Assembly (NCBI GenBank): GCA_903871545.1
Contig: CAIQHG010000083.1
Coordinates: forward strand, 1-64,000
DNA: 64,000 nucleotides
Reading direction: 5' to 3'
Source of the DNA: an uncultured Burkholderiales bacterium
GTDB taxonomy: Bacteria; Pseudomonadota; Gammaproteobacteria; Burkholderiales; Burkholderiaceae_C
Part shown: piece after piece, positions 1 to 8,571 of the stretch
Position numbering within the stretch: the first letter of the stretch is position 1
Layout: every line of letters starts with the position of its first letter
The notes under the pieces: generated by a model
Told to the model about the DNA's origin: nothing
What the model saw: only the letters and a program-made list of their open reading frames with translations
The model's database searches: none
Program-made: the position numbers and the translations under genes

Positions 1-897
1 TCTGGTGTAGCGATAGCAGTATCTAAGGTTGCACTTGAAAAGAAAAAGGTGCTGATGGTTACTGGTTCAGGGTCAACTAGGTTGCACAATGAAGATTGCA
101 ATGCCTACTCCATACATTACGGGTGGGATACAAGAACATTTGTTAATGCCCAGGTCAAAGCATTAGCTGAACAGGGAAAGAAGTCTTGGTATTTTGTATC
201 AGTGGATTATGCGTTAGGTCAGGCTTTAGAGTTTGATGGAGCGGAGGCTATCAAAGCATCAGGCGGTTCAGTAGTGGGGTCTATTAAGCACCCGCTAAAT
301 TCATCTGATTTTTCATCTTACATAATTCAAGCGATTGGCTCTAAAGCACAAGTAGTTGCATTTGCAAATGCAGGGGGAGATTTAATTAATGCAGTAAAAG
401 CATCTAAAGAATACGGACTCACGAAAAACCAAACTGTAGCCGGATTAGTTACCTCTATTATTGATGTTCACTCTATGGGTGTAGAGCTAAGCCAGGGTAT
501 GTATTTAGTAGAAGACTATTATTGGGATCTAGACGAAAGTACAAGAGAGTTCGGAAAAAAATTCTTCTTAAAACAAAAAAAGATGCCTAATTTTGTTCAT
601 GCCGCGTTATATTCATCCGTCTTGACTTATTTAAAATCTGTTCAAGAAGCCAAAACCGATAACGCTGAGGAGGTGATTAAGCAGATGAAAAAGATGACGA
701 TTAATGATTACTTTACCAAGAACGGAAAAATCAGAGAAGATAATAAAATGATCCACGATGTGTACTTTTTTGAAGTGAAAAAACCAAATGAAGTTAAAAG
801 CCCTTGGGATTACTATACATTGAAGAAAAAATTATCTGCCTCTGAGGTAACACCACCTCTTTCCGCCTCAAGGTGTTCTATGGTGAATAAACAATGA
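1..897 (+). CDS. ABC transporter substrate-binding protein, branched-chain amino acid type (5' truncated)
   Basis: The reading frame is open from the first base of the window, so the N-terminus and signal peptide lie outside it. The visible part is the C-terminal two thirds of a periplasmic type I binding protein (Peripla_BP_6 / LivK-like). It contains the run STRLHNEDCNAYSIHYGWDT, and a C-terminal SPWDYY segment followed by a late Cys, as in the amide/urea-type subgroup common in Proteobacteria. In this family the protein captures amino acids, amides or other small polar solutes for a LivHMGF permease. The partner genes must be upstream, because the downstream neighbours are unrelated. The ligand cannot be told from sequence. 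Confidence 0.85.
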   Translation, partial: SGVAIAVSKVALEKKKVLMVTGSGSTRLHNEDCNAYSIHYGWDTRTFVNAQVKALAEQGKKSWYFVSVDYALGQALEFDGAEAIKASGGSVVGSIKHPLNSSDFSSYIIQAIGSKAQVVAFANAGGDLINAVKASKEYGLTKNQTVAGLVTSIIDVHSMGVELSQGMYLVEDYYWDLDESTREFGKKFFLKQKKMPNFVHAALYSSVLTYLKSVQEAKTDNAEEVIKQMKKMTINDYFTKNGKIREDNKMIHDVYFFEVKKPNEVKSPWDYYTLKKKLSASEVTPPLSASRCSMVNKQ

Positions 898-1004
898 TTG
901 ACATCAATTAAGTTTAAAGAAGCTAATTGTCATTGAACTTACCCAATATTGTGTCCCATCCCGTCTTGAGATGAAACGCAACAATTGAGCTATCTTTTGA
1001 GTGC

Positions 1005-1529
1005 CTAATCATGGCACGGTTGTTTTGAATGTTCAAAGTAGGTGGCCTCTGTGATTGGTTCACCAGTCTTTCTGTTGAGAGTGCTTTTTATCCAGTATGT
1101 TCCCTTTGGCAAAGGCATTGAAACCTCCCTAGACCAGTAAGAACCGGGAGGCACAACGAGGTTTCCAGCAGCGGCGTCTAAGATTAGTTTTTTAGCAAGA
1201 ATTGGGGTGGACGCTGGGTCGACCCACTCTCCGGGCTCTGCTTTTTCGATTTTATGCACCTCAATCGTCATGTCCCCTTTGCCCTCCGGTATTAATTTAA
1301 CGGGTACGTTACCTTTATTTGTAGCCTTCACACGAATGACTAAGAGTTTTGGATCTTCTTTAATTTTCATAGACGCCCCTTCTAATTGAATCACTATGTT
1401 CTCGTCATATGTGCCGGTAATAAAGTAATCCATTAAGGGTTGCCAAAGTAAGAACGCTGCAGCCCCTACGGCGGAGAGGGCCGCTGCAATCCAACCGCCC
1501 TTGGGCATGTGGGGTTGATTTTCAATCAT
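1005..1529 (-). CDS. Hypothetical membrane-anchored protein
   Basis: A 174-residue protein with one N-terminal hydrophobic segment (about residues 11-30, rich in Ala and Leu). A polar domain with beta-strand-like alternation follows and is probably exposed to the periplasm. A second Met at residue 8 is an alternative start; neither has a clear Shine-Dalgarno sequence. I recognise no named family. The anchored domain contains VRVKATNKGNVPVKL-like text, which resembles immunoglobulin/FixG-like accessory folds, but this is only an impression. It stands alone, facing away from the cupin gene. Codon use is similar to its neighbours, so it is probably a real gene of unknown function. Confidence 0.6.
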   Translation of the reverse strand: MIENQPHMPKGGWIAAALSAVGAAAFLLWQPLMDYFITGTYDENIVIQLEGASMKIKEDPKLLVIRVKATNKGNVPVKLIPEGKGDMTIEVHKIEKAEPGEWVDPASTPILAKKLILDAAAGNLVVPPGSYWSREVSMPLPKGTYWIKSTLNRKTGEPITEATYFEHSKQPCHD

Positions 1530-1745
1530 CGGGTTATTTATGTAGTCGTTTCAAAAAATTATAAAAATAAAAATTAGGAATAAACCTAGAATTAATTGTA
1601 GTGTTCAAGATCTCTAATCCTCGGGAAAACCCAAAGACAGGTAGTAAATATTTAAGCTTTAATGAGAGAGTAAATTTTAGGCACACAGTTGGCCTTGATT
1701 CGCTGTCACCTGAAATTTTGAAATCAACTTTCTAGGAAATAAATA

Positions 1746-2243
1746 ATGAAGTCAATTTTTAGAACTCAAAACTTAATTGCCGCTCTCGCATGGATTGTCT
1801 TTAGTTGTGCTTGGACTCACGTTTTTGGACAAACGGGCCCCAAAGATTTTTTTCGAATTACTCAAAGTGAAATTATATGGAAGGAGGGGGCAAATGGAGT
1901 TAAATCAAGCGTCATATACGGGGACCCAACCAAGCCAGGTATTTATGTAGTTCGTAACATCTTCCCCCCAGGAATTATGAGCTCACCGCATACCCATAAC
2001 CAAGATAGATATGTAACTGTCATCCGGGGAACGTGGCACACGGGTACTAGTGCCAATTGGGACCCTAGTGGAACTGTCGGATTAACTGCCGGCTCATTTA
2101 TGTTCCATCCGGCAGGTGGAGTTCATTTTGATGGGTCTCTAAAAGAAGAGGTTGAAGTTCAAATTATTGGAATGGGTCCAGTCACTAACGACTTTCTTTA
2201 CCCTAAGGAAGGCAATTTCGGTAAACCTCATAAATTAGACTGA
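1746..2243 (+). CDS. Secreted cupin-domain protein
   Basis: A 165-residue protein. Residues 1-29 form a signal peptide (hydrophobic core, then VFGQ). A single small beta-barrel cupin domain follows. The metal-site motif is visible as HTH (His82, His84) in SSPHTHNQDRY, followed by a second cupin motif around FHPAGGVHFDG (His121, His127). Proteins like this are usually periplasmic metal-binding cupins of the ChrR/DUF4437-like group with unknown substrates. A gap of about 200 bases separates it from the divergent upstream gene, and it appears to be monocistronic. Enzyme activity is unknown. Confidence 0.75.
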   Translation: MKSIFRTQNLIAALAWIVFSCAWTHVFGQTGPKDFFRITQSEIIWKEGANGVKSSVIYGDPTKPGIYVVRNIFPPGIMSSPHTHNQDRYVTVIRGTWHTGTSANWDPSGTVGLTAGSFMFHPAGGVHFDGSLKEEVEVQIIGMGPVTNDFLYPKEGNFGKPHKLD

Positions 2244-2386
2244 ACTCCTTCATGGTTTAACGTAATTATTTTCAAGTCACTGTTCGAACCAATAGGCTCA
2301 CCAAATGAGTTTGAGCTAATTTTGGTGGCCTTGATACCTCTCTAAGATTATCGATAGCATAAAAACTTTAGAGTTTTAGTTTGAGA

Positions 2387-2599
2387 TCAGGTAGTGGGGG
2401 TCGCCCCTGGGGTAGAGTGACCTAGGGAAATGACTCCTCCTCTCATAAGTGTCCCTTGAGCGTTTTTCGGTGCAACGCTTGCGTCTTCATGTGCTTTCGG
2501 TAGTGTGGTTACTATCGTATTTTCAGATGTTATTTTTTCTGCAAAAGCGCCTGCTGGCGGACATTGCTCCTCACTCATTTGATTTTCTTTGACGCTCAT
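2387..2599 (-). CDS. Small hypothetical protein
   Basis: About 70 residues starting MSVKENQMSEEQ. The ATG at 2599 is chosen over a GTG three codons upstream because AAAGGTG sits six bases before it as a plausible ribosome-binding site. The product is polar and Thr/Pro/Ala-rich, with no membrane segment, no cysteine pair and no family I recognise. Support is limited to the open frame and the ribosome-binding site. It could be spurious. Confidence 0.4.
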   Translation of the reverse strand: MSVKENQMSEEQCPPAGAFAEKITSENTIVTTLPKAHEDASVAPKNAQGTLMRGGVISLGHSTPGATPTT

Positions 2600-2714
2600 G
2601 ATGTACACCTTTGAATTGTGGATTTAAATTGCTTGAGCTTAAATAAAGTCTAGCCCACTAACAATAATATTCATTGACTTTAAGGTCAGTACGCTTAGGC
2701 ACTAAAGCGTAAAT

Positions 2715-3236
2715 TTAAGGGTTAAACTTTTTGCGGTTTAAGAAAAGTGCATCGCATTGAGTCTCTAAAACACCACCTATTAACTGTGTTTGACTAAAGC
2801 TACTGGCCTCGTTGATGTCTTTTGCGCTGTATTCAAATGCGGCAATGCCGGATTTTTTAATGGTGTTGATTGAGCTTCCAAAAACCACCCCACCAATCCC
2901 TGCCCATATCAGCGCGCTCATACACATTGGGCAAGGCTCACCCGTGGTGTACAAAATAATAGCGCTCCAATTTTTGTTGCCCATTAGACTGACATAGTTA
3001 TTCATGCAAACGATCTCGCCGTGAAGAATGGGATTGGAAGGAGTTGCGTTGACGCCTTTGGCGAGGATTTTGCCGCTAATGGCGTTGGTAATGACTGCGC
3101 AAAATGGACTTTGAGTAGCTAAATCAATGGCAACTTGCATTGCTGCTTCATGGTCCTTTAAAGAAGTAGATGCCATATTGGTTTTCGAATTAACGCGTTG
3201 CGAATTGCTGAGTAGCCCCGCTGCGCATAAGCACAT
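2715..3236 (-). CDS. Nucleoside deaminase (CMP/dCMP/guanine deaminase superfamily), possible Tat export signal
   Basis: A zinc-dependent deaminase domain covers about residues 25-173 (numbered from the ATG at 3236). The motifs are HGE at 72-74 (zinc His and the proton-shuttle Glu) and PCPMC at 101-105 (two zinc Cys). The nearest described relatives are guanine deaminases and other nucleobase deaminases. The first 20 residues are hydrophobic (CLCAAGLLSNSQ). Translating upstream of the ATG in frame gives SRNRRQAIM, a twin-arginine-like stretch, with no ATG, GTG or TTG before the stop codon. The protein may therefore be a Tat substrate whose true start is a rare codon, or the signal is decayed. 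The domain call is firm; the start and localisation are not. Confidence 0.8.
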   Translation of the reverse strand: MCLCAAGLLSNSQRVNSKTNMASTSLKDHEAAMQVAIDLATQSPFCAVITNAISGKILAKGVNATPSNPILHGEIVCMNNYVSLMGNKNWSAIILYTTGEPCPMCMSALIWAGIGGVVFGSSINTIKKSGIAAFEYSAKDINEASSFSQTQLIGGVLETQCDALFLNRKKFNP

Positions 3237-3530
3237 AATGGCTTGACGTCGGTTTCTAGACTTACCGAATTTGGAAATTGTGTCTTGAAATATAGAATTA
3301 ATTTTTTGAATGCCTCATTGTGGCTTGAATAGTAAGAGATCGCAAATCATACCCCATCAGGGCTTAGCAGCGCATATTTCAGTTAATACGAAAGCGAGAA
3401 CTTGTGCAGAGTAATTGATCAATTCAAGAATGTACGCACTCCCCCTTCAGTGCGTCCGCATACAGACGCATTATTGGTCAACGTCGAGAATATTCATTAG
3501 ACAGGATACTATTAAATAAGGGTGCCGCCT

Positions 3531-3731
3531 ATGATTTCGGAAAACGCTGTTGATGAAGTGACTTTAGTGCCTTGCCATATGTGCCTCGCACAAGTCCACG
3601 TTCGAGGACTCAGTGAGTCCCAGGCCAGAGACTACGGCGAACACTTTTGTGGATTAGAGTGCTATGAGAAGTGGTCTAAAGGTTTAGATAATCCTCTCCA
3701 AGATCCTACGCGCCTACAAGGTGGCATATAA
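3531..3731 (+). CDS. DUF3330-type small zinc-ribbon protein
   Basis: 66 residues from the ATG at 3531, which has AGGG eight bases upstream. A GTG at 3522 is the alternative start. The Cys pattern is C15-x2-C18 in VPCHMC and C40-x3-C44 in FCGLECYEKW, a probable four-Cys metal site matching the DUF3330 family. No function is established for the family. Its stop codon (TAA, ending 3731) is directly followed by the ATG of the next gene at 3732, so the two are surely cotranscribed and translationally coupled. Confidence 0.75.
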   Translation: MISENAVDEVTLVPCHMCLAQVHVRGLSESQARDYGEHFCGLECYEKWSKGLDNPLQDPTRLQGGI

Positions 3732-3986
3732 ATGCATAAACACCACGTCCGTTTTACAGATCTATTTGCGCAACTTGGTCTCGCTTACGACACTCAAAGC
3801 GTTGAAAGTTTCATTGAAAAAAATGCTCCTATTCATGAAACCGTTAAGTTGGAAGACGCTGCGTTTTGGAGCGCTAGCCAGGCCACGTTTTTGCGGGAGG
3901 CGATCGTTTTAGATGCAAATTGGGCTGAAGTGGTCGATCAACTCGACACCGCATTAAGAGAAAAAACTACCTATAGCCCTCAATAA
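3732..3986 (+). CDS. DUF2789 family protein
   Basis: 84 residues matching the DUF2789 pattern end to end: LFAQLGL near the N-terminus, a central VKLEDAAFW, then ATFLREAI and NWAEVVDQLD near the C-terminus. It is a small, probably helical cytoplasmic protein. The family is widespread in Beta- and Gammaproteobacteria and has no known function. It starts on the base after the stop codon of the DUF3330 gene. Its own stop (3984-3986) abuts the stop of the convergent marC-like gene (3987-3989), leaving no intergenic base. Confidence 0.85.
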   Translation: MHKHHVRFTDLFAQLGLAYDTQSVESFIEKNAPIHETVKLEDAAFWSASQATFLREAIVLDANWAEVVDQLDTALREKTTYSPQ

Positions 3987-4583
3987 CTAGGTTAAGAAGA
4001 ATCTCTTAAGACCTGATAAGATCATCTCGGTTGCAATGGCTGCGAGTACTAACCCCATTAATTTTTGACTCGCTTCAACGATTGCGTCCCCTACCAAATT
4101 TCGTATTTGAGCAGCTAGCCCGATCACCAAACCAGATATGGCTACGGCTAAGCCAAGGGCAATGATCCAAGTTTTTTGGTTATCTCGCTCATTGGATGCC
4201 ATTAGCAAAACCGTTGCTATTGCTGAGGGCCCAGCTAACAACGGTATGGCAAGAGGAATAATGAAAGGTTCTCTAATGGATTTGAAATCTCCCAAGCCTC
4301 CACTTGCGTCGCCAAATACCATCCGTAAAGCAATGATAATTAAAATGAAACCTCCCGACACGGCTAATGACTGCTCAGATAAGTGCATGACACTCAAAAA
4401 TCCGTCGCCCGTCAACATAAATGCCAGGAGGATGAAAAAAGCCAGCGTGCTTTCCCTGATCGCAACGAAGACTCTTCTCTTTTGCGGTACCGCATCCATA
4501 ATGGGAATATAAACGGGTAACGACCCAAATGGATCAAGCACGAGGATTAGCAAGATGACGGCTGATATAAGGCTATGATTCAT
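3987..4583 (-). CDS. MarC family integral membrane protein
   Basis: 198 residues with about six hydrophobic segments. The typical MarC text is present: LILVLDPFGSLPVY near the N-terminus, and IPLAIPLLAGPSAIATVL in the middle. Function in this family (MarC/YchE/YhgN) is not established; early links to multiple antibiotic resistance were not upheld. The length is close to the usual 200-220 residues. It converges with the DUF2789 gene with adjoining stop codons. Confidence 0.9.
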   Translation of the reverse strand: MNHSLISAVILLILVLDPFGSLPVYIPIMDAVPQKRRVFVAIRESTLAFFILLAFMLTGDGFLSVMHLSEQSLAVSGGFILIIIALRMVFGDASGGLGDFKSIREPFIIPLAIPLLAGPSAIATVLLMASNERDNQKTWIIALGLAVAISGLVIGLAAQIRNLVGDAIVEASQKLMGLVLAAIATEMILSGLKRFFLT

Positions 4584-4759
4584 ATTGAGGCTTTTGGGAA
4601 ATTAGCCGTGAACCCTATGATGCGAATCACTCTTGGTGAGAGTTGAAAAGTATGACAGTTCCAACCCCGTACCTTAATCTCCCCCGCGCATCCGTGGCTA
4701 GATTTAATAAAAAGTTCAGTAAATCCGCTTACTTTAGCTAGCGGGCACGTGTGTGTGAA

Positions 4760-5071
4760 TTAAGAGATCGTTAGGTTGTTGTGTACTGACTTGACCCCTT
4801 TGACTTTAGCTGCGCAGTTAGTTGCAATGTCGGACTCTTCCTTGCTACTAACTTTGCCGGTTAAATCGACAACGCCGTGATCTGTACGGATACTAATATC
4901 GCGGCTTTTAATCATTTTCTCCTCTGTAAGTGCAACTTTTACCCTCGCTGTAATTGTTGCGTCCTCCATGTACTCAGTCGCCGTATCGTTAGTTGCGTCG
5001 GCTGCGTAAAGGGCGGATGGTGAAATAAGTACGCCGAGTAAAAATACTGTGCTGATAAATTTAATGTTCAT
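4760..5071 (-). CDS. BON-domain periplasmic protein
   Basis: 103 residues. The N-terminal 23 residues form a signal peptide ending ALYAAD. A single BON domain (about residues 35-103) follows, with the family pattern ITARVKVAL...DHGVVDLTGKV...AAKVKGVKSVHNNL. BON proteins (OsmY-like) are thought to bind membranes or phospholipids and are often induced by osmotic or envelope stress. It lies downstream of a csbD-like gene on the same strand; that pair is common in stress-inducible loci. A rho-independent terminator separates the two, so they may be transcribed separately. Confidence 0.88.
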   Translation of the reverse strand: MNIKFISTVFLLGVLISPSALYAADATNDTATEYMEDATITARVKVALTEEKMIKSRDISIRTDHGVVDLTGKVSSKEESDIATNCAAKVKGVKSVHNNLTIS

Positions 5072-5105
5072 GATTTTTTCCGAAAATTTGGGGATTGCTA
5101 CACCT

Positions 5106-5134
5106 TAATAAAAAGGGCTATTCAATTAGCCCTT
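5106..5134 (-). terminator. Rho-independent terminator after the csbD-like gene
   Basis: On the minus strand, AAGGGCTA, a six-base loop (ATTGAA) and TAGCCCTT form an 8-bp perfect stem followed by a T-rich run. It begins seven bases after the csbD-like stop codon and lies upstream of the BON gene. Confidence 0.85.
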
Positions 5135-5140
5135 ATTTAG

Positions 5141-5332
5141 TTAGCGGGCTTTAGCGACATTAGAAATAACTGCCAGTGCGTCTGCGATAGCGGCTTTAGC
5201 GGCACCCAGATTTTTTTCAGTATTACCCTTGGATTGGAGTTTTTCGTTGCCAACTGCTTTGCCAACCACTTCCTTTACTTTGCCTGTTGCTTGCTCTGCA
5301 CGCCCTTTGATTTGCTGTTTGTTAATAGTCAT
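5141..5332 (-). CDS. CsbD family stress protein
   Basis: 63 residues with the CsbD signature: INKQQIKGRAEQATGKVKEVVGK at the N-terminus and a second half-repeat GNEKLQSKGNTEKNLG. The family comprises small, hydrophilic general-stress proteins of unknown molecular role. The C-terminal part (AAKAAIADALAVISNVAKAR) is more Ala-rich than usual. It is followed by a strong terminator and then the BON gene on the same strand. Confidence 0.88.
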   Translation of the reverse strand: MTINKQQIKGRAEQATGKVKEVVGKAVGNEKLQSKGNTEKNLGAAKAAIADALAVISNVAKAR

Positions 5333-5452
5333 GATGTGTAACCTTTAGAGTTGTTCGATTTACCGACCGTGCGCGGCGCATACCGCACCCTCAAACGATA
5401 AATGAAGACAATAAGGACGTCTGTGCGCTCGGCAACTTTCTAAAATATCTGA

Positions 5453-6130
5453 CTAGAACAAGCTTAGTTGCCGATCTCCTATTAGAAGCTCGGACACAAA
5501 ATAATTAAGGAGAGTATGGTGTTCCCCGTTGTGCCAAAAGGGCTTCATGTACTTTTTGGTGTACCAATTTGACTCACTCTCTAAGTGACAACCAATGAGT
5601 CCAATTGAGCCTTGAACAATCGCCATAGGGTCTCCGTTGGCATAAGTAGCAATCACCTCAAACGGACCACCCACAAAAGTAGGGCCATCATAAAAATACA
5701 TTCTTTTTGGTTGTCCCCGCCACGTAACAAGAGCTGTTGTTCCGTAGGAGGATTTAATATCTGCACGAGGGCGCTTAATGTACTGAACGACCCGCGTTCC
5801 TTTAAGGAGATTGAAATAGTAGGCATCTGCCCAGTACGCGCCCATGCAAATTCCTAAGAACTTACCGCCTCGACTTATGAATTTTTTAATATCTTCTAAA
5901 TTTAGTTTCATGATTTGCTTAAATACCCCTGCGTCTCCGTCCCCTCCTGGAAAAATAACCAAATCTACAGAATCAAAGAAGCCCTCTGAGACTTTGTATT
6001 TGGTCCAAATTTTGATTAGATAATGATTAGACAAAGACCTGATAATGCCGTTCACAGAATCAGTGGAGCATGTGGGGTGATGCAAAAATAGTGCAACTGT
6101 TTGCTTATTAACGCCAGACTGTACGAGCAT
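5453..6130 (-). CDS. BPL_N-type glutamine-amidotransferase-like protein
   Basis: 225 residues resembling the N-terminal domain of eukaryotic biotin-protein ligase (BPL_N), a class I glutamine amidotransferase-like fold. Visible motifs are PGGDGD (61-66), a nucleophile-elbow-like GICMGAYWA with Cys95, and GCHLESESNWY (180-190), which supplies an H-x-E reminiscent of the amidotransferase dyad. Bacterial stand-alone members have no established reaction. The upstream side is the IS110-type remnant, so its 5' region may have been reshaped by insertion. No ribosome-binding site is obvious at 6130. Confidence 0.7.
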   Translation of the reverse strand: MLVQSGVNKQTVALFLHHPTCSTDSVNGIIRSLSNHYLIKIWTKYKVSEGFFDSVDLVIFPGGDGDAGVFKQIMKLNLEDIKKFISRGGKFLGICMGAYWADAYYFNLLKGTRVVQYIKRPRADIKSSYGTTALVTWRGQPKRMYFYDGPTFVGGPFEVIATYANGDPMAIVQGSIGLIGCHLESESNWYTKKYMKPFWHNGEHHTLLNYFVSELLIGDRQLSLF

Positions 6131-6300
6131 GAATCAAAAAGTCATTTTTTTCAAATAGTAATCCAAAGACCGTACAAATCATTTTCGTATGAAATGATCT
6201 AAAGAAAGAGGAAGTGACTCCCCACTTTACAGTAACCGCGTCGTTGCGACAAGATTGGGTGGTTAAAAACTCAATGTAAAACTTTTCAAACGGGGATCCC

Positions 6301-6423
6301 ATAATTAATATTACCAGAGTTGGAGTTGATTTGGCGAAAAATACTATCCAAGCTTGTGCAGTTGATACAACTGCAAAGATAGCGGTCAATATGGCACTAC
6401 CTTGGGCTAACCTTAAGGACTAA
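6301..6423 (+). pseudogene. IS110-family transposase remnant (N-terminal fragment)
   Basis: Frame 6304-6423 on the plus strand reads INITRVGVDLAKNTIQACAV and then DTTAKIAVN, closely matching the start of IS110-type DEDD transposases (typically MNITRVGIDLAK...). The initiator position is ATT rather than ATG, and the frame stops after about 39 codons where about 340 are expected, so this is a dead fragment. No further transposase text was found in the next 190 bases. The Asp of VGVDLAK would be the first residue of the DEDD catalytic set. An antisense frame over the same bases (6108-6389) is best explained as a shadow. Confidence 0.75.
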
Positions 6424-6617
6424 AGTAACAGACCCAGCCAATTTTGGTCCCAGCCGGTTTGATCAATGGTTTATAACGGCCAATGTAAGTATCAGCATTC
6501 GTAGACATTGCGAACGAGGTCTAATAATCTAAAAAAATAATAGGTTGCAATTAAAAGACTAATATCTTGGTTGTAAGATTCTCTTAGAGCTATTCTTTCA
6601 TTCACGCATTATTAAAT

Positions 6618-7586
6618 ATGACCTATCTACAGCGATTCCTCTTATTAAGCGTCCTTGCCCCGGGTTTTAATTTAAGTCTCTGCGCGCAGGAAAATTGGCC
6701 ATCAAAGCCAATTCATTTGGTTATTCCTTTTTCTGCCGGTGGCGTACAAGACGGAATCTCAAGGTCTATATCCAACGAACTCGCAGAGGTCCTTGGGCAG
6801 CCCCTTATTATTGACAACAGGGTTGGGGCTGGAGGCACGATCGGTACGTCTTACGTGGCCAAATCCCAAGCCGATGGATACACAATGGTGTTTGCCGCTA
6901 CCAATCACAACATCAATGGGACACTTTATACGAAATTAAATTACCATCCGATAAAAGACTTCACATCAGTGGCGCAGGTTGGAAAAACAAGCTATATATT
7001 GGCTATTTCGTCCTCGTTGCCTTCAAAAACCCTTGATGAATTTATTGCTTTGGCCAAGTCCAAGCCTGGTCAATTTAATTACTCTAGCGCGGGCATTGGA
7101 AGTTCATCCCATCTTGGGATGGCTTATTTCAATGTCTTGGCTGGTTTAAACCTTGTTCATATCCCTCTTAAGGGAACGGGAGACGCGATGAATGAATTGT
7201 TATCTGGACGTGTTCAGGCGTTGATCGGCGCCAATAATGTTATTTTACCTTTCGCATCTGACCCAAGAATTCGTTTGATAGGAGTCACCTCTGAGAGGCC
7301 CTCTCCCTATGTCCCTGGTGTGCCAGCTATTGGAGTCAGTGTGAAAGGATTTGCTTATGACAGTTGGATCGGATTTCTTGCGCCAAATGGCGTATCCAAA
7401 CCAATCTTAGATAAGCTCTATAAGTCATTGAACATTGTTTTAAAAAGACCTGATGTTGTTGAGCGTCTAATTAAAGAAGGGGTGGAGATTCAACCCCTTG
7501 GCGCAGAGGAGTTTAACCAAGTCTTACGAACGGATTTCGATAAAATGGCCAAGGTAGTGCAGATCTCAGGTGCCCGCATAGACTAA
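6618..7586 (+). CDS. TctC/Bug-type tripartite tricarboxylate transporter receptor
   Basis: 322 residues with a signal peptide of about 23 residues (ending LCAQ). The family text follows: WPSKPIHLVIPFSAGGVQD (residues 26-45), QPLIIDNRVGAGGTIG, VAKSQADGYT, and a C-terminal PDVVERLIKEGVEIQPLG. Bug receptors bind carboxylates or other small ligands in the periplasm and are massively expanded in Burkholderiales. No TctA or TctB membrane genes are next to it, so it is an orphan that would need membrane partners elsewhere or act as a sensor. It converges with the aspartoacylase-like gene with 16 bases between stops. The ligand is unknown. Confidence 0.92.
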   Translation: MTYLQRFLLLSVLAPGFNLSLCAQENWPSKPIHLVIPFSAGGVQDGISRSISNELAEVLGQPLIIDNRVGAGGTIGTSYVAKSQADGYTMVFAATNHNINGTLYTKLNYHPIKDFTSVAQVGKTSYILAISSSLPSKTLDEFIALAKSKPGQFNYSSAGIGSSSHLGMAYFNVLAGLNLVHIPLKGTGDAMNELLSGRVQALIGANNVILPFASDPRIRLIGVTSERPSPYVPGVPAIGVSVKGFAYDSWIGFLAPNGVSKPILDKLYKSLNIVLKRPDVVERLIKEGVEIQPLGAEEFNQVLRTDFDKMAKVVQISGARID

Positions 7587-7602
7587 CAGGTCATTGTCCT
7601 AT

Positions 7603-8571
7603 TTAGATTTCTTTTAAAGTACCCAGCCTTACAAAGGTTACCCCCGGCATCACATGCCTAAGAGAGGGCATCACTAACACGCAGTTTGAAAATGGAGTTT
7701 TTACAGGTTCTCCTGAATCGGATGCGATGATCGTTTCTTTTTCTTTAATTACTTCCATGCCTAGCCAGTTCTGAGCAAATTGAACGTCTTGTGTTTGTGC
7801 CACGCAGCGGTTTGAGACGCTTACCTCGACTTGCGAAACTTTTTCTTGATATTGGGGCGGTATTGAATGATTGCTGAGGGTGCCCGTAGTTGCTAAGAAC
7901 CTGTAGAGCGTATGTTCTGAGTTTTCAACGGATTTGACGCTCCAGTGGTGGCCAGCTTCAATGAGCAACCCGATAGCTGCTTTTTCGGGATTTACAAAAT
8001 CTCCGTAATCAATTAATCTTTTCCCGTCAGCATGGCCTTCATCTCGCATTAGTACTCTTGGGTATCCCATTCTCTTTGCAAATTCATAGGCCCGCTGGGT
8101 GGTCCCAGTGACCATCATGGGCTCACAAGCCTCATGCATTGAGTGCAGATCTAAGAAAAAATCAGCTTCCTTAATAAAAGGAATCAAATTTCGCGCTCTT
8201 TTAACTTCCCTAATGTCAGATTTGGCAGATAACTTCTCCTCTGTCCAAACTCTGTTCATATCCATGTCTAAAAATCTTGATTTATCAGGATCTTTTGGAT
8301 CAAATGTCTGGAAAGCGGCCACATTTGAAAAACTTAAAATCCAGGTACCGCAAGTTGGCTTTAACCCTTTCTTGAGAAGATTCGAGAGCACTACGGCGCC
8401 GCTGTATTCGTTGCCGTGCATTAAAGCGTTGAGGAGGATAACGGGTCCTGGCGCGCCAGAGGTGAGCCGGTGAACGTAATCAACCCCTGTATTTCCATTT
8501 TTAAGGTGAGATATGTCAGGATGCCCCACCTCAATTGGGTAAGAGGGTAGAGCAGTTTTGGTGATGAACAT
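7603..8571 (-). CDS. Succinylglutamate desuccinylase/aspartoacylase-family zinc hydrolase
   Basis: 322 residues of the M14-like AstE/AspA family. The zinc-site motif is visible as MHGNEYSG (His52, Glu55), with the distal zinc His143 in DLHSMHE and the carboxylate-binding NR in DMNRVW (106-109). Members hydrolyse N-acyl amino acids or related amides to free the amine and a carboxylate. The gene sits alone between the TctC receptor and the AtzG/AtzE pair. Together these suggest uptake and cleavage of an N-acylated compound, but that link is inference. The nearby minus-strand frame 8531-8743 is an overlap artefact. Confidence 0.85.
   Translation of the reverse strand: MFITKTALPSYPIEVGHPDISHLKNGNTGVDYVHRLTSGAPGPVILLNALMHGNEYSGAVVLSNLLKKGLKPTCGTWILSFSNVAAFQTFDPKDPDKSRFLDMDMNRVWTEEKLSAKSDIREVKRARNLIPFIKEADFFLDLHSMHEACEPMMVTGTTQRAYEFAKRMGYPRVLMRDEGHADGKRLIDYGDFVNPEKAAIGLLIEAGHHWSVKSVENSEHTLYRFLATTGTLSNHSIPPQYQEKVSQVEVSVSNRCVAQTQDVQFAQNWLGMEVIKEKETIIASDSGEPVKTPFSNCVLVMPSLRHVMPGVTFVRLGTLKEI

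Noticed and set aside
3434-3455. Hairpin ACGCACT...AGTGCGT upstream of the DUF3330 gene
   Set aside because: It has a 7-bp stem but no T-run on either side, and the loop shows no known riboswitch or attenuator feature; left uncalled.
6108-6389. Minus-strand 93-codon open frame next to the BPL_N-type gene
   Set aside because: It runs antisense to the IS110-type remnant and resembles nothing; the plus-strand reading explains the sequence.
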